NCBI RefSeq assembly: GCF_900046475.1
Contig: NZ_FCOU01000014.1
Coordinates: forward strand, 30,848-94,847
DNA from: Collinsella ihumii
GTDB lineage: Bacteria; Actinomycetota; Coriobacteriia; Coriobacteriales; Coriobacteriaceae
Direction of reading: 5' to 3'
DNA length: 64,000 nt
Shown: piece after piece, positions 43,754 through 51,919 of the stretch
Position numbering within the stretch: the stretch's first letter is position 1
Layout: the number at the start of each line of letters is the position of its first letter
Position numbers and translations under genes: made by a program
The notes under the pieces: model-generated
What the model was told of the DNA's origin: nothing
Databases searched by the model: none
Seen by the model: the letters and a program-made list of their open reading frames with translations, nothing else

Positions 43754-45877
43754 ATGCCTTCGGAAAGTGGCGTCAGAGTGCGAAGCGGCTCCGGCATGCT
43801 GAATTATCCGGACGAATTCACCGAAGCTGGACTAAATCTCGCAAGCAGCTCCGTCAAGCTCCTTGATGAGACTGTTGGTGAGGCCGTCGCAGAGTTGCAG
43901 AGCAACATCGAGCAGCTGCAACGTGGAGATTACCGCGACAAGGACGTCACGCAATCCTTAGCGACGCAACTTGACTCGATTCGCATCGGCTACGAGCTGC
44001 TGCCCCAGCGCATGGAAAGTGAGGTCAATGCGTTGGCCGGAGGCACATTTGCGATAACGCTATTCGGCAGAACGACCGCTGGTAAGTCAACTCTTATGAC
44101 TGTGCTAACCCATGGTGACGGAAGCCAGATCGGCAATGGGTCGCAGAGAACCACTCGCGACGTACGCACCTACGAGTATCACGGCCTTGAGGTTACTGAC
44201 GTGCCTGGCATTGCAGCGTTTGGGGGCATCGAGGACGAAGTGCTCGCGTTCGAGACCGCAAAACAAGGTGACCTCATCCTTTTCCTCGTAACCGATGATG
44301 CGCCGCAGCGAAGCGAGGCCGAGTTCCTCAGCCGCATCAAGAGCCTCGGCAAGCCAATAATCTGCCTTGTAAATGTAAAGGTCGGCGTCTATGCAAGAGG
44401 TCGCTTAAGCGAAGACGACTACATGGACCTATGCGACGACGTACAAGACAAGTTCGATGATGCCGAGGGCTTACAAGCGATTCGAAGGAGCCTTATCGAC
44501 TACGGGCCCGAATACGGGCAGGACTGGAGCCACATCCCGTTCGCCTTTGTGCACCTCAAATCGGCGCACATGGCGCAGCAACCGGAATACGCCCAATGGT
44601 CAGACGGGCTCTACAAGCTATCTCGCTTTGGAGATGCCATCTCCCTAATCGAGCGCGAGGTACAGAACAAGGGCGGATTCTACCGCTTCAAGACCTATAC
44701 AGATGTCGTTTCTGTTCCTCTTGTTGAGGCGTTGGAGGAGCTGTTCGCCCAAAGCGCTGAGAACAGCGACCAGGGACGGCTACTCATACAGAAGAAGCGG
44801 AAACACGATAGCTGGGTCGAAGACTTCGAGAAACGTGCGACAACTAAGATCGAAACCCTTCTCACTGGCATCGCGAACGACCTAAAACGCGAGGCCAGCT
44901 CCTTTGCCGAGGACAACTACGACAACAAGCATGCGTCGAGCGAATGGGCAAAGGTCGTCAAGAGGCGCGACATCCAAACCCGCGCAAATAACCTTCTCAT
45001 CGAGCTCGAGCACGAATGCGAGGACGAGCTCAGGGACATCGGGCGCGAAATCGAGTTCGACATCCGCTTCTCGCGCTATAGGCTAAACCTCGGCAACGTA
45101 AAGGCGCGCGGCGTCGTCGATGCCAAGAAGGTTTGGAACTGGACGACCGTAATCGTATCGGGAGGTCTCACGATAGCCGGTCTCTTCGCCGCACCTCAGC
45201 TCGTTGCCGGCGGAGTAATCGCCGGCGTGATCGGAGCAGTCGGCAGCCTCTTCTTCGATGACTTCGAGGAAAGGAAGAGGAGGGCAAGGCTCGACATGCA
45301 AAAGCAGCTGAATACGGGAATAGACAGGAGCATATCGCAGCTGAGAAAGCAGCTGAACGGCATTGTCTCGGACAAAATCGTCGAGCAGCAATTGCGTCCT
45401 ACAAGCAGAAAGATCAGCGATGTAGTCAGCTCCCTATTTGAGCTGAGCGCGACACAACGCAGGTTGGCAAGGAGAATCAACGAGCAGCAAGGGACGCTCA
45501 ACTCCGCGGTTGTCAACGAAGCGCTCGCATACCTTGGTTACGACATTGCGGACGGCTGCATCATGAGAGTGGCCCGAATCCCCGGCGAGACAGCACTGCT
45601 CATCCTTGCCGACGGTACGAGGCTTCCCTACAAGTTGAAGCGAGACCTTGCCGGACTTCTCGATGAAGGCGTCAGGTATGTCTTCGAGTGCGGCGATGTG
45701 CGCGTGATGCTGTCCAGGACGATCGGCCGCACGTGCGACCGTAGGAACATCCGGATTGAAGAGGTCAAGGGCGAGCCGCTGATTGCGCATATCAAGGCAA
45801 TAGACGAGCTCGGCAACGAGACTCGAACGGGAATACGGCTCGGCATTCAGGTAACCGAGCTTCTTATCACCAGATAG
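43754..45877 (+). CDS. Dynamin-like GTPase 1
   Basis: A 707-residue large GTPase. The G1 P-loop is GRTTAGKST (residues 105-113), G3 is DVPG (149-152) and G4 is degenerate (NVKV at 207-210 rather than NKxD). A long helical middle follows (about residues 320-455). A strongly hydrophobic hairpin (WTTVIVSGGLTIAGLFAAP and on to about residue 500, ending GAVGSLFF) should insert in membrane, as the paddle of bacterial dynamin-like proteins does. A C-terminal about 100 residues forms a beta-rich domain. It resembles pairs such as LeoA/LeoBC (Eleos anti-phage system) in architecture. ATG 43754; 12 bp before the second GTPase. Confidence 0.78.
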   Translation: MPSESGVRVRSGSGMLNYPDEFTEAGLNLASSSVKLLDETVGEAVAELQSNIEQLQRGDYRDKDVTQSLATQLDSIRIGYELLPQRMESEVNALAGGTFAITLFGRTTAGKSTLMTVLTHGDGSQIGNGSQRTTRDVRTYEYHGLEVTDVPGIAAFGGIEDEVLAFETAKQGDLILFLVTDDAPQRSEAEFLSRIKSLGKPIICLVNVKVGVYARGRLSEDDYMDLCDDVQDKFDDAEGLQAIRRSLIDYGPEYGQDWSHIPFAFVHLKSAHMAQQPEYAQWSDGLYKLSRFGDAISLIEREVQNKGGFYRFKTYTDVVSVPLVEALEELFAQSAENSDQGRLLIQKKRKHDSWVEDFEKRATTKIETLLTGIANDLKREASSFAEDNYDNKHASSEWAKVVKRRDIQTRANNLLIELEHECEDELRDIGREIEFDIRFSRYRLNLGNVKARGVVDAKKVWNWTTVIVSGGLTIAGLFAAPQLVAGGVIAGVIGAVGSLFFDDFEERKRRARLDMQKQLNTGIDRSISQLRKQLNGIVSDKIVEQQLRPTSRKISDVVSSLFELSATQRRLARRINEQQGTLNSAVVNEALAYLGYDIADGCIMRVARIPGETALLILADGTRLPYKLKRDLAGLLDEGVRYVFECGDVRVMLSRTIGRTCDRRNIRIEEVKGEPLIAHIKAIDELGNETRTGIRLGIQVTELLITR

Positions 45878-45889
45878 GCAGGTGGGATT

Positions 45890-47605
45890 ATGAGCAAGCA
45901 ATTCAAGCTTGAGATACCGGAATACAGCGAGAGAAGCTCTCAACTTATCTCGGATGCGCATGCACTTTATCAGGAGATTGGCTACGACGAGTCGACGCTG
46001 CCCGAAGGCGCCTTCGGCAGTGACAAGCCCATCAGCTTAGTCTTCGCCGGTCAGTACAGCGCAGGCAAATCGACGATACTAAAGGCGCTCACCGGATTCG
46101 ACATAGCGACCGGCCACGAGATCACTACCGAGGAGGCGCGAGCTTACGACTGGCATGGCGTCCAGGTGGTTGACACCCCCGGTATCGGGACCGGCAGGCG
46201 TCCCGAGCACGACGAGATCTCATTCAAGGCGATCGCGGATGCAGACCTCCTTGTCTACGTCGTCACCTACCAGGGCTTCGACGAGCTCATCGCGCAGGAC
46301 TTCAGGGAGCTGCTCATAGACCGCGACAAAGCCGGCGAGATGATCCTCGTCGTCAACAAGATGAAGGACGCGGACAGCGGCAACAGCCCCGAGCAGAGGG
46401 CAATCATCTCCGAGGACATCGCAAAAGTCACCGACCCATATACTCCCGAACAGCTACGGATTGTGTTTGTAGACGCCTTGGCTTATCTAAAAAGCGATGA
46501 AATCGCCGACGAGAAGCCCGAGAGGTCGAGGCGGCTCCTCGAGCAGAGCAACTTTGCCGAGCTTGTCGCCACGGTCAACGCTTTCGTTGAGCAACGTGGT
46601 ATGGTCGCAAAGCTGACAACCCCCCTCTACCAGCTTCGTGACTCTCTGGACGCGGCTCTTCAGGACCAGAAGGTCAGCTGCGGCGATGAAGACGTCGACA
46701 TTCTGGAGGAGCAGCTGTGCCGCGAACGTTCGATAATAGCGAACGCAATGCACGACATTGAAGCTACCGTGAGGCAGATATACACGACAACCGCCCTGGA
46801 CATCAGAGAGGAGGGGCGGAAACTCGCAGACGCCATCGCGGATTGCATGTCAGAATCAGACGCCGAAGACCTAGCTAAGAAATCCTACAACCACGTCGAA
46901 AGCCTGTCTGAGGAATGCGGCGCGAGAATCAGCAAGGCGATTCGGAACCGCTACGACAAATGCCAGGACAGCCTGGACGAGTTCTATGCCTCTGACTTTT
47001 CCCAAGACCTGCGAATCCGCCTTGAGGCCAAGCAGCAGGCTGGGAACCCCATAGTGAGCAAAATCCTCCAGCCCGACCTTATTGCGCAGGGAAGCGGAAA
47101 GGTGGTCAGCAGCACCATCGGCACAGACGCCGCGGCAGCCGGACTGAAGGCTTTCTCGGGCAGCAAGGCGCAACAGCTCGTGCTCGATATCGGGCACTTC
47201 TTCGGGCACAGCTTCAAACCATGGGAGGCCGTCAAATGGGCCAAGGGCATAAACGTAGCCGGTAAGGCGCTTGGTGTGCTTGGCGTCGCCTTGTCAATTG
47301 GATTGCAGGTGAAGGATGACTATGACAGGGAAAAACGCCAGCGAGAGATGCGTTCTAATCGCGACTCTGTGCGGGCGTCATTCAACAAGGCAGCCGATGC
47401 CCTTGAAGAGCAATGCGCATCCGGCCTGCGCAAGCTTTTGAACGAGTCGGAAGTCTTCCAGCCACGAATCGACATCATTAACAAGCAACTCGACGATATA
47501 CGAGACCTCCGCAGAAGCAAGTCCGCCGCCTGCAACAAGCTGATGCAGGCAATCAAGAGCTGCCAGGAGCTTATTGGAGAGATGCACAGGGGCTTTCCTG
47601 CATAA
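45890..47605 (+). CDS. Dynamin-like GTPase 2
   Basis: The 571-residue partner has a complete G domain near the N-terminus: G1 GQYSAGKST (54-62), a switch threonine in EITTEEARA, G3 DTPG (95-98) and G4 NKMKD (156-160). The rest is helical (about residues 230-400), with a hydrophobic segment near residues 453-475 (AGKALGVLGVALSIGLQV) and a coiled-coil C-terminus. Tandem dynamin-like genes usually form hetero-oligomers on membranes. In defence contexts they are thought to act on infected-cell membranes; this is inference here. ATG 45890 follows AGGTGGG. A terminator follows at 47663. Confidence 0.8.
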   Translation: MSKQFKLEIPEYSERSSQLISDAHALYQEIGYDESTLPEGAFGSDKPISLVFAGQYSAGKSTILKALTGFDIATGHEITTEEARAYDWHGVQVVDTPGIGTGRRPEHDEISFKAIADADLLVYVVTYQGFDELIAQDFRELLIDRDKAGEMILVVNKMKDADSGNSPEQRAIISEDIAKVTDPYTPEQLRIVFVDALAYLKSDEIADEKPERSRRLLEQSNFAELVATVNAFVEQRGMVAKLTTPLYQLRDSLDAALQDQKVSCGDEDVDILEEQLCRERSIIANAMHDIEATVRQIYTTTALDIREEGRKLADAIADCMSESDAEDLAKKSYNHVESLSEECGARISKAIRNRYDKCQDSLDEFYASDFSQDLRIRLEAKQQAGNPIVSKILQPDLIAQGSGKVVSSTIGTDAAAAGLKAFSGSKAQQLVLDIGHFFGHSFKPWEAVKWAKGINVAGKALGVLGVALSIGLQVKDDYDREKRQREMRSNRDSVRASFNKAADALEEQCASGLRKLLNESEVFQPRIDIINKQLDDIRDLRRSKSAACNKLMQAIKSCQELIGEMHRGFPA

Positions 47606-47662
47606 ATGAATTTCTGCCTTTTGAAACAGTTTGACTAAGATAGCGCCCGGTATGGCACTGTC

Positions 47663-47701
47663 TTTTCTGCCTGCATTGCACGAATAAATGCAGGCAGAAA
47701 A
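47663..47701 (+). terminator. Terminator of the dynamin operon
   Basis: Stem TTTTCTGCCTGCATT with its complement AATGCAGGCAGAAAA; reads as a terminator in both directions. Confidence 0.75.
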
Positions 47702-47731
47702 TGAGGCTTCGTGAGTTCGTGTGGGTAGGGG

Positions 47732-48322
47732 TCACGCCGCCGCCCGCCCGGGGAGAGCCGGCCTCAGGTCCGAGCACCTGCGCATCACGAGCGCTATCAG
47801 GTTGTCTATGTTCCTGAACCCGTAGCCCTGCCGGATCGCCACCTTGATCTTGTTGTCCACCGCCTCGACGCGGGCGTTGGACACGCCAAGCTCGATGGCG
47901 CGCAGGATGCCCTCCCGCTTGCGCCTGACCTTCCGCGAGAGCTCGACGAACAGGGGGATGCGGCTGCGGCACGCCCAGGCGAGCCACGCGACCTGGTCCT
48001 CGAACGCCGCGGTGAACCTGCTCGGGGTCGAGCGCGCCCAGGGCGGCACCACGGCCCTGACGCCGTGCTCGGGGCACTCGACGCGGGCGGGCGCCCACTC
48101 CACGAAGCATCTCGCCGCGCCGACGTCGGGCGCGCGCCACCTCCTCGCCGGGAGCGTGTTGTAGCCCTCGCAGCGCCGGCCGCACACGGGGCACCTCGGT
48201 GCCCGCCTGCGGGGCCGCGCCGACACGATTATGGAATCCCCCTCGATTCTGACGCCCTCGACGACGGCGGAGCCCAGCCGCAGGGCCTCCTTGAGTACAC
48301 TGTTTCGCATGCGGCGGCGCAC
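47732..48322 (-). pseudogene. ISL3-family transposase with internal deletion
   Basis: The 196-residue frame joins an ISL3 N-terminus (zinc-binding CPVCGRRC and CPEHG, then WARSTPSRFTAAFEDQVAWL) to an ISL3 C-terminus (FVELSRKVRRKREGILRAIE, then SNARVEAVDNKIKV, GYGFRNIDNLIALVM). Intact ISL3 transposases are about 400 residues; the central catalytic part is missing in frame. It is therefore a non-autonomous relic, not an active element. Confidence 0.85.
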
Positions 48323-48463
48323 CTCCCGCTCGTTGGGTTCTCTTGGTCGAAAGTCAACGATACGCGAGGGGCGTCGCCGCCGCTAGATTGCGGCGTCCGT
48401 CCGCCGAGCTACCCACACAAACCCCCGAAGAGCCCAAGATTATCCATGTTTTCCACCCTCCGA

Positions 48464-48715
48464 TTACGGAAGACTGTGGTGACGCGCAATGTACGCTGTG
48501 AGCACGCTGCGGTCGAGCTTGAGACGATTGCCCACTTGGATGGCACCGAGCTCGTGCATGATCGAACACGCCTTAGTCTTGCCCACTCCAAAAATCTCTC
48601 GAATGTCGCTGGTGCTTAGCAGCGCGGGCTTCTTTTGGAGCTCGCGGTACCAAGTGCTTTGGTGTGTGAACGCAATTTGGGAGATGCGTTCATCGGCGGG
48701 GTGCTTCCATGCCAT
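48464..48715 (-). CDS. Excisionase-like helix-turn-helix protein
   Basis: The 83-residue protein has a helix-turn-helix (LLSTSDIREIFGVGKTKACS, then IMHELGAIQV) and a wing-like end (NRLKLDRSVLTAYIA), the form of Xis/AlpA-type directionality factors. ATG 48715 has AAGGAGG before it. Its place near a tyrosine integrase supports a role in excision or in control of the integrase. Confidence 0.65.
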   Translation of the reverse strand: MAWKHPADERISQIAFTHQSTWYRELQKKPALLSTSDIREIFGVGKTKACSIMHELGAIQVGNRLKLDRSVLTAYIARHHSLP

Positions 48716-48882
48716 CGTGTCCTCCTTTTCGTGTCTGCTTTTATCCGCGCGGCATGGCCATATCCTCCGATTAGCTCTGTGTTTCCAAAATAAAAAGACT
48801 AAAATGGAACCAGTTTGCTGTACCCGAGCACGTGTCTTGAAGTCGGGGTCGGTTCCGAATCATCCGAGAGAAGGGCTCGACA

Positions 48883-50187
48883 ATGGGCGACTACACGAAC
48901 GTCTATGCAGGTCAAGAGGCTATTGAGGTGCTGCCGTGGGTTCTGGCTCGAGTCGAGCTGCTCCCCGCGGACAGCGTTGCTCATGCAAAGGGTCCAGTGC
49001 TGCGTGCGTTTTTAAAACCGAACGAGGAATGCGGCCCCCGGCTCGTGCATGCAGTTCCATCCGGGTTTATCACGGGTACTTTCATGGAGCTCGACCTCTT
49101 CGATGATGCGGAGCTTGCGCAGTTCTGTGGGACATGGGGGATGATCGCCGCCCCCTATGCGGGCAGCATCGCGCGCATGTCGGCGCGAATTGTCGACCCA
49201 AAAACAGAGGAAACCCTTCTCGTGAAGGCATATGATGCCTCCGGCGCCGAGCTGCCGAGCCGTCATCGCATTGACTGCGAGCGTTACGGTCGAGATGTCT
49301 GGTACGCGGGATTGAACGGGGCGCCGCGGGATGCGGCATACGGCGCGCGACTCGGTGGCGGCAACTGGATGGAGGCCTTTAATCGCGACACCACGGCAAG
49401 GGGTGGCGAGGTTCTCAATGCCTACCATTTCGCGGAGGGTGGGGGAGACCGCTGCGCTCTCATCTATGCTGACGAAGTGCGGCATGCGCTTGCGATCATG
49501 CGCGTTGCGGTGCTCGCCAATGGCTTTTATGAGAGGGCGGGGGGCAATATTGTGCATACTTTTCGGCTAGCCGTGCGGCATGATGACATCAACGAGGCGA
49601 GATGCGGCAGGAGGCCTTTCGAGGAGGCTCTTTCCCTGTTCATGGACACCGACTTCCTTCACCCCCGAAAGGAGGCCTATGCGAGCAAGGGCGTGCTCGA
49701 CGGGGTCCGCGAGTCGATGATGCACGAGCGCTTCAGGATCATAGAGGAGAACACGATGCTCTTCGCCGATCTTTGCCTTTCCTCGGTACCGGAGCCGCTG
49801 GTCGCTCACGGGGGCTTTCGGCGAGGCGGGCTCGCCAAGCTCAGAATGCCCGACGTCGGGGGCAACGCGCGCTACGGGAATCTGCTCCAGGCCATGGCTG
49901 CCCAGCTTTACGCCTATCTGAACGATGGCAACCCCTGGGTGGTCTGCGAGGTCTGCGGCAGGCCGTTTAAGTACGAGCAACAGCTGATGTCACCTATAAC
50001 GTCCGAGACAAAGGCCAGGAAGGAATACCAGTGCCGACATCGGCCCACGAAGACGGCATTCTGCAGCAAGCGCCACGAGAAGGAGGTCTACGGCCCGCGA
50101 AACGCGGAGAGCAGAAGGCTGATGAAAGCGCTTGCTAAGATTCGGGCTGATGCCACCGAGGAAAGCGCTAGGAACATAATGGGCTAG
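48883..50187 (+). CDS. Hypothetical protein with C-terminal zinc-ribbon-like cysteines
   Basis: A 434-residue protein starting at ATG 48883. The long N-terminal part has no motif I know. The C-terminus has WVVCEVCGRPFKYEQ, CRHRPTKTAFCSKRHEKEV, a likely zinc site of four or more Cys/His residues, as in DNA-binding proteins with a terminal zinc finger. It ends face to face with the integrase gene with no gap (50187/50188). It is found in the recombination module, so a role in transfer, excision or regulation is possible but unproven. Confidence 0.65.
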   Translation: MGDYTNVYAGQEAIEVLPWVLARVELLPADSVAHAKGPVLRAFLKPNEECGPRLVHAVPSGFITGTFMELDLFDDAELAQFCGTWGMIAAPYAGSIARMSARIVDPKTEETLLVKAYDASGAELPSRHRIDCERYGRDVWYAGLNGAPRDAAYGARLGGGNWMEAFNRDTTARGGEVLNAYHFAEGGGDRCALIYADEVRHALAIMRVAVLANGFYERAGGNIVHTFRLAVRHDDINEARCGRRPFEEALSLFMDTDFLHPRKEAYASKGVLDGVRESMMHERFRIIEENTMLFADLCLSSVPEPLVAHGGFRRGGLAKLRMPDVGGNARYGNLLQAMAAQLYAYLNDGNPWVVCEVCGRPFKYEQQLMSPITSETKARKEYQCRHRPTKTAFCSKRHEKEVYGPRNAESRRLMKALAKIRADATEESARNIMG

Positions 50188-51372
50188 CTATCGCTCTGCC
50201 ATGATCCGCTCGACCACCTGTCCCGCCGCTGCCTTGGCTGAGGGATCGGTGCTTGCATAGGTGTTCAGCGTTTCCGCAACGCTGGAGTGTCCCATGAGCG
50301 AAGCGGCCGTCTTGGCATCGACGCCGTTTTGGAGCAGCGTGGTGGCAAAGGTGTGACGAAGGCAGTAGTACGTCGCCAGATTCCCTCTGACATCCCGAAT
50401 GTCGTAGAGCTTTGCGAAGGACCGGAACTCCTTGATTAATGCTGTCGGATGATAGAAGGCGCCCTTCTCGTCGCCAAGCACAAAGCACTTCGCCGCCGCC
50501 AGCTTGCCGACCTCAAAGCAGACATTGGTGTAACGGCTGAAGAGCCTTTCTCTGAGACCGGATTCCAGGGGAATATCGCGGAAGCCTGCTGTTGTTTTCG
50601 GTCCTTTGAGGACGATCTCTCCATGAGCTACCGTTAGCGCTTGGCGGATATGAATGGCGCCATTCTCAAAGTCGATATCCTCCCACCGCGCTCCCAAGGC
50701 CTCCTCGTTGCGCAGCCCCGCTGAAAGCCCGAGTCGCATCGCGAGCGTTAGGCTCGTATCCTGCATGGAGTCGAGAAGGGATAGGAGCCTTCTTCTCTCG
50801 TTTGGCGTGAGCGAAGTGGGCTCTCTATGCTGGCGCTTCGGCGGCTTTATCGCACGTGTTATGGGATTGCGGTCGATGAGTCCGGTGGATTCCGCTTCGT
50901 CGAGCAGCTGCTTGAGAAACCGGTGAGCTTTGGAAACCGTGTCTGGAGCAAGGCCGTCCGCGAGGAGGTTTTCATCCATCTTGCGCACCATGTCGGCTTT
51001 GATGAGGTTGATGGGGAGGTCTGGGAGATGGCGCAGCACGAGCTTCATCGAGGAGCGGTAGTTTGCCGCCGTGGTCTTTTCGATTGCTTTGCTCGCTTCT
51101 CTCCGGTCGATGTAGTCGTGCGCATAGTCCGAGAGCATGACATCCTCCCGGATATTGAGGCCAAACTCGGCGGCCGCCTGCGCATCTCGCTCAAGCTCCA
51201 TGTGGATTTGTGAGGAGATGCGCTTTGCTTCACGCTGTGAGCTGGCGGTGAAGTTGCGCGCGAGCTGGCGTTTGCGCCGGCGGCCTCCTTCTTCAATGTA
51301 ATACGTGAAGCGCACCTGCCACTTCTTCGTTTTTGCATTGATGGCTCGTACGGAGCCCGGCGAGTAGAACAC
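50188..51372 (-). CDS. int: Site-specific tyrosine recombinase (integrase)
   Basis: The 394-residue protein catalyses integration at tRNA-Val. An N-terminal AP2-like arm domain (INAKTKKWQVRFTYYIEEGG) is followed by a SAM-like core-binding domain and the catalytic domain with GLRNEEALGARWEDID (Arg), YYCLRHTFATTLL (His-x-x-Arg region), LMGHSSVAETLNTY (His and the tyrosine nucleophile). I choose GTG 51372 because AAGGAG lies 6-12 bp upstream on the minus strand; the frame is open further, but that part is made of the TCCACCAAA repeats. The gene faces away from attR. Confidence 0.93.
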   Translation of the reverse strand: MFYSPGSVRAINAKTKKWQVRFTYYIEEGGRRRKRQLARNFTASSQREAKRISSQIHMELERDAQAAAEFGLNIREDVMLSDYAHDYIDRREASKAIEKTTAANYRSSMKLVLRHLPDLPINLIKADMVRKMDENLLADGLAPDTVSKAHRFLKQLLDEAESTGLIDRNPITRAIKPPKRQHREPTSLTPNERRRLLSLLDSMQDTSLTLAMRLGLSAGLRNEEALGARWEDIDFENGAIHIRQALTVAHGEIVLKGPKTTAGFRDIPLESGLRERLFSRYTNVCFEVGKLAAAKCFVLGDEKGAFYHPTALIKEFRSFAKLYDIRDVRGNLATYYCLRHTFATTLLQNGVDAKTAASLMGHSSVAETLNTYASTDPSAKAAAGQVVERIMAER

Positions 51373-51395
51373 CGCTTCTCCTTCATCCTCGTTTG

Positions 51396-51431
51396 CAGTC
51401 CACCAAATAGTCCACCAAACAGTCCACCAAT
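51396..51431. promoter_or_regulatory. Arm-type integrase sites, right end: three 12-bp tandem repeats
   Basis: CAGTCCACCAAA (51396), TAGTCCACCAAA (51408) and CAGTCCACCAAT (51420) are perfectly phased. The last overlaps the inverted repeat GTCCACC/GGTGGAC (51423-51441). Matching sites are at 35374-35396. Confidence 0.75.
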
Positions 51432-51548
51432 AAGGTGGACTCAGCTTAACGGTGCGAACGAAGCGAAGACTAGGATTAGCGAATCTACCAGCCAAAATGA
51501 GAAAAAGCGAACGCTTCGGTGCGATACAAACAGGCCACGATTATCGAC

Positions 51549-51593
51549 TGACACGGAAGAGGTCACAAGTTCAAATCTTGTAACGCCCACCAT
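51549..51593. repeat. attR: 45-bp attachment direct repeat (3' tRNA-Val remnant)
   Basis: Exact copy of 35285-35329. There is no 5' tRNA half here, so it is a leftover of integration, not a gene. Confidence 0.93.
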
Positions 51594-51602
51594 GAAATTG
51601 CA

Positions 51603-51637
51603 GCTCGGGAGCCGAAAGGCTCCCGAGCTTTTTTTGT
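51603..51637 (+). terminator. Displaced terminator of tRNA-Val
   Basis: Stem AGCTCGGG/CCCGAGCT followed by a run of seven T. In the empty site it would lie directly behind tRNA-Val. Confidence 0.85.
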
Positions 51638-51919
51638 ATCTGTCCAAACTTTTGTCCAATTTCATTCGGGTCGGTCGGATGATTTGTAATGTCACGTGAT
51701 GTATGGACTTGAGATTATGCGTCCTCAATACTTCGCATATAATTACAGAATCAACATATCTAATCCAATTGAGTGAGCTTAACTGACGTCATAGAGGTCT
51801 AACTACTTCAGCAGCGATATCCTAGAATGTAATGAATTCTTGATGGCCTCGTGTCTCGTTGTCTCAGGAGGCCGAGTGAGTTCGACCTGGACAACGGGGC
51901 CATGAAAGGGTGAGAGCCC

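Larger units (their letters stand above)
35330..51593. mobile_element. Integrated genomic island in tRNA-Val, about 16.3 kb
   Basis: The island is bounded by the 45-bp attL/attR repeats, with a tyrosine recombinase next to attR pointing inward, an excisionase-like protein, and AGTCCACC repeats near both ends. It has no visible conjugation, replication or phage structural genes. Cargo is a SHOCT protein, IS3 and ISL3 remnants, an antitoxin, a methyltransferase, a nuclease and two dynamin-like GTPases. Parts of the cargo (43,340-47,700) are visibly richer in A+T than the surrounding chromosome. An adapter junction at 36906 means the real left portion may be longer or ordered differently. Confidence 0.9.

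Noticed and set aside
51396..51431. CRISPR-like short tandem repeats
   Set aside because: The 12-bp repeats are contiguous with no spacers and match integrase arm sites; no CRISPR array or cas gene was seen anywhere in the window.
35330..51593. Considered an integrative conjugative element
   Set aside because: No relaxase, coupling protein, type IV secretion or replication gene is visible; with the adapter break this cannot be fully excluded, but the present content is that of a mobilisable or satellite-type island.
51549..51593. Second tRNA-Val gene
   Set aside because: Only the 3' 45 bases are present; no acceptor 5' strand or D-arm. It is attR.
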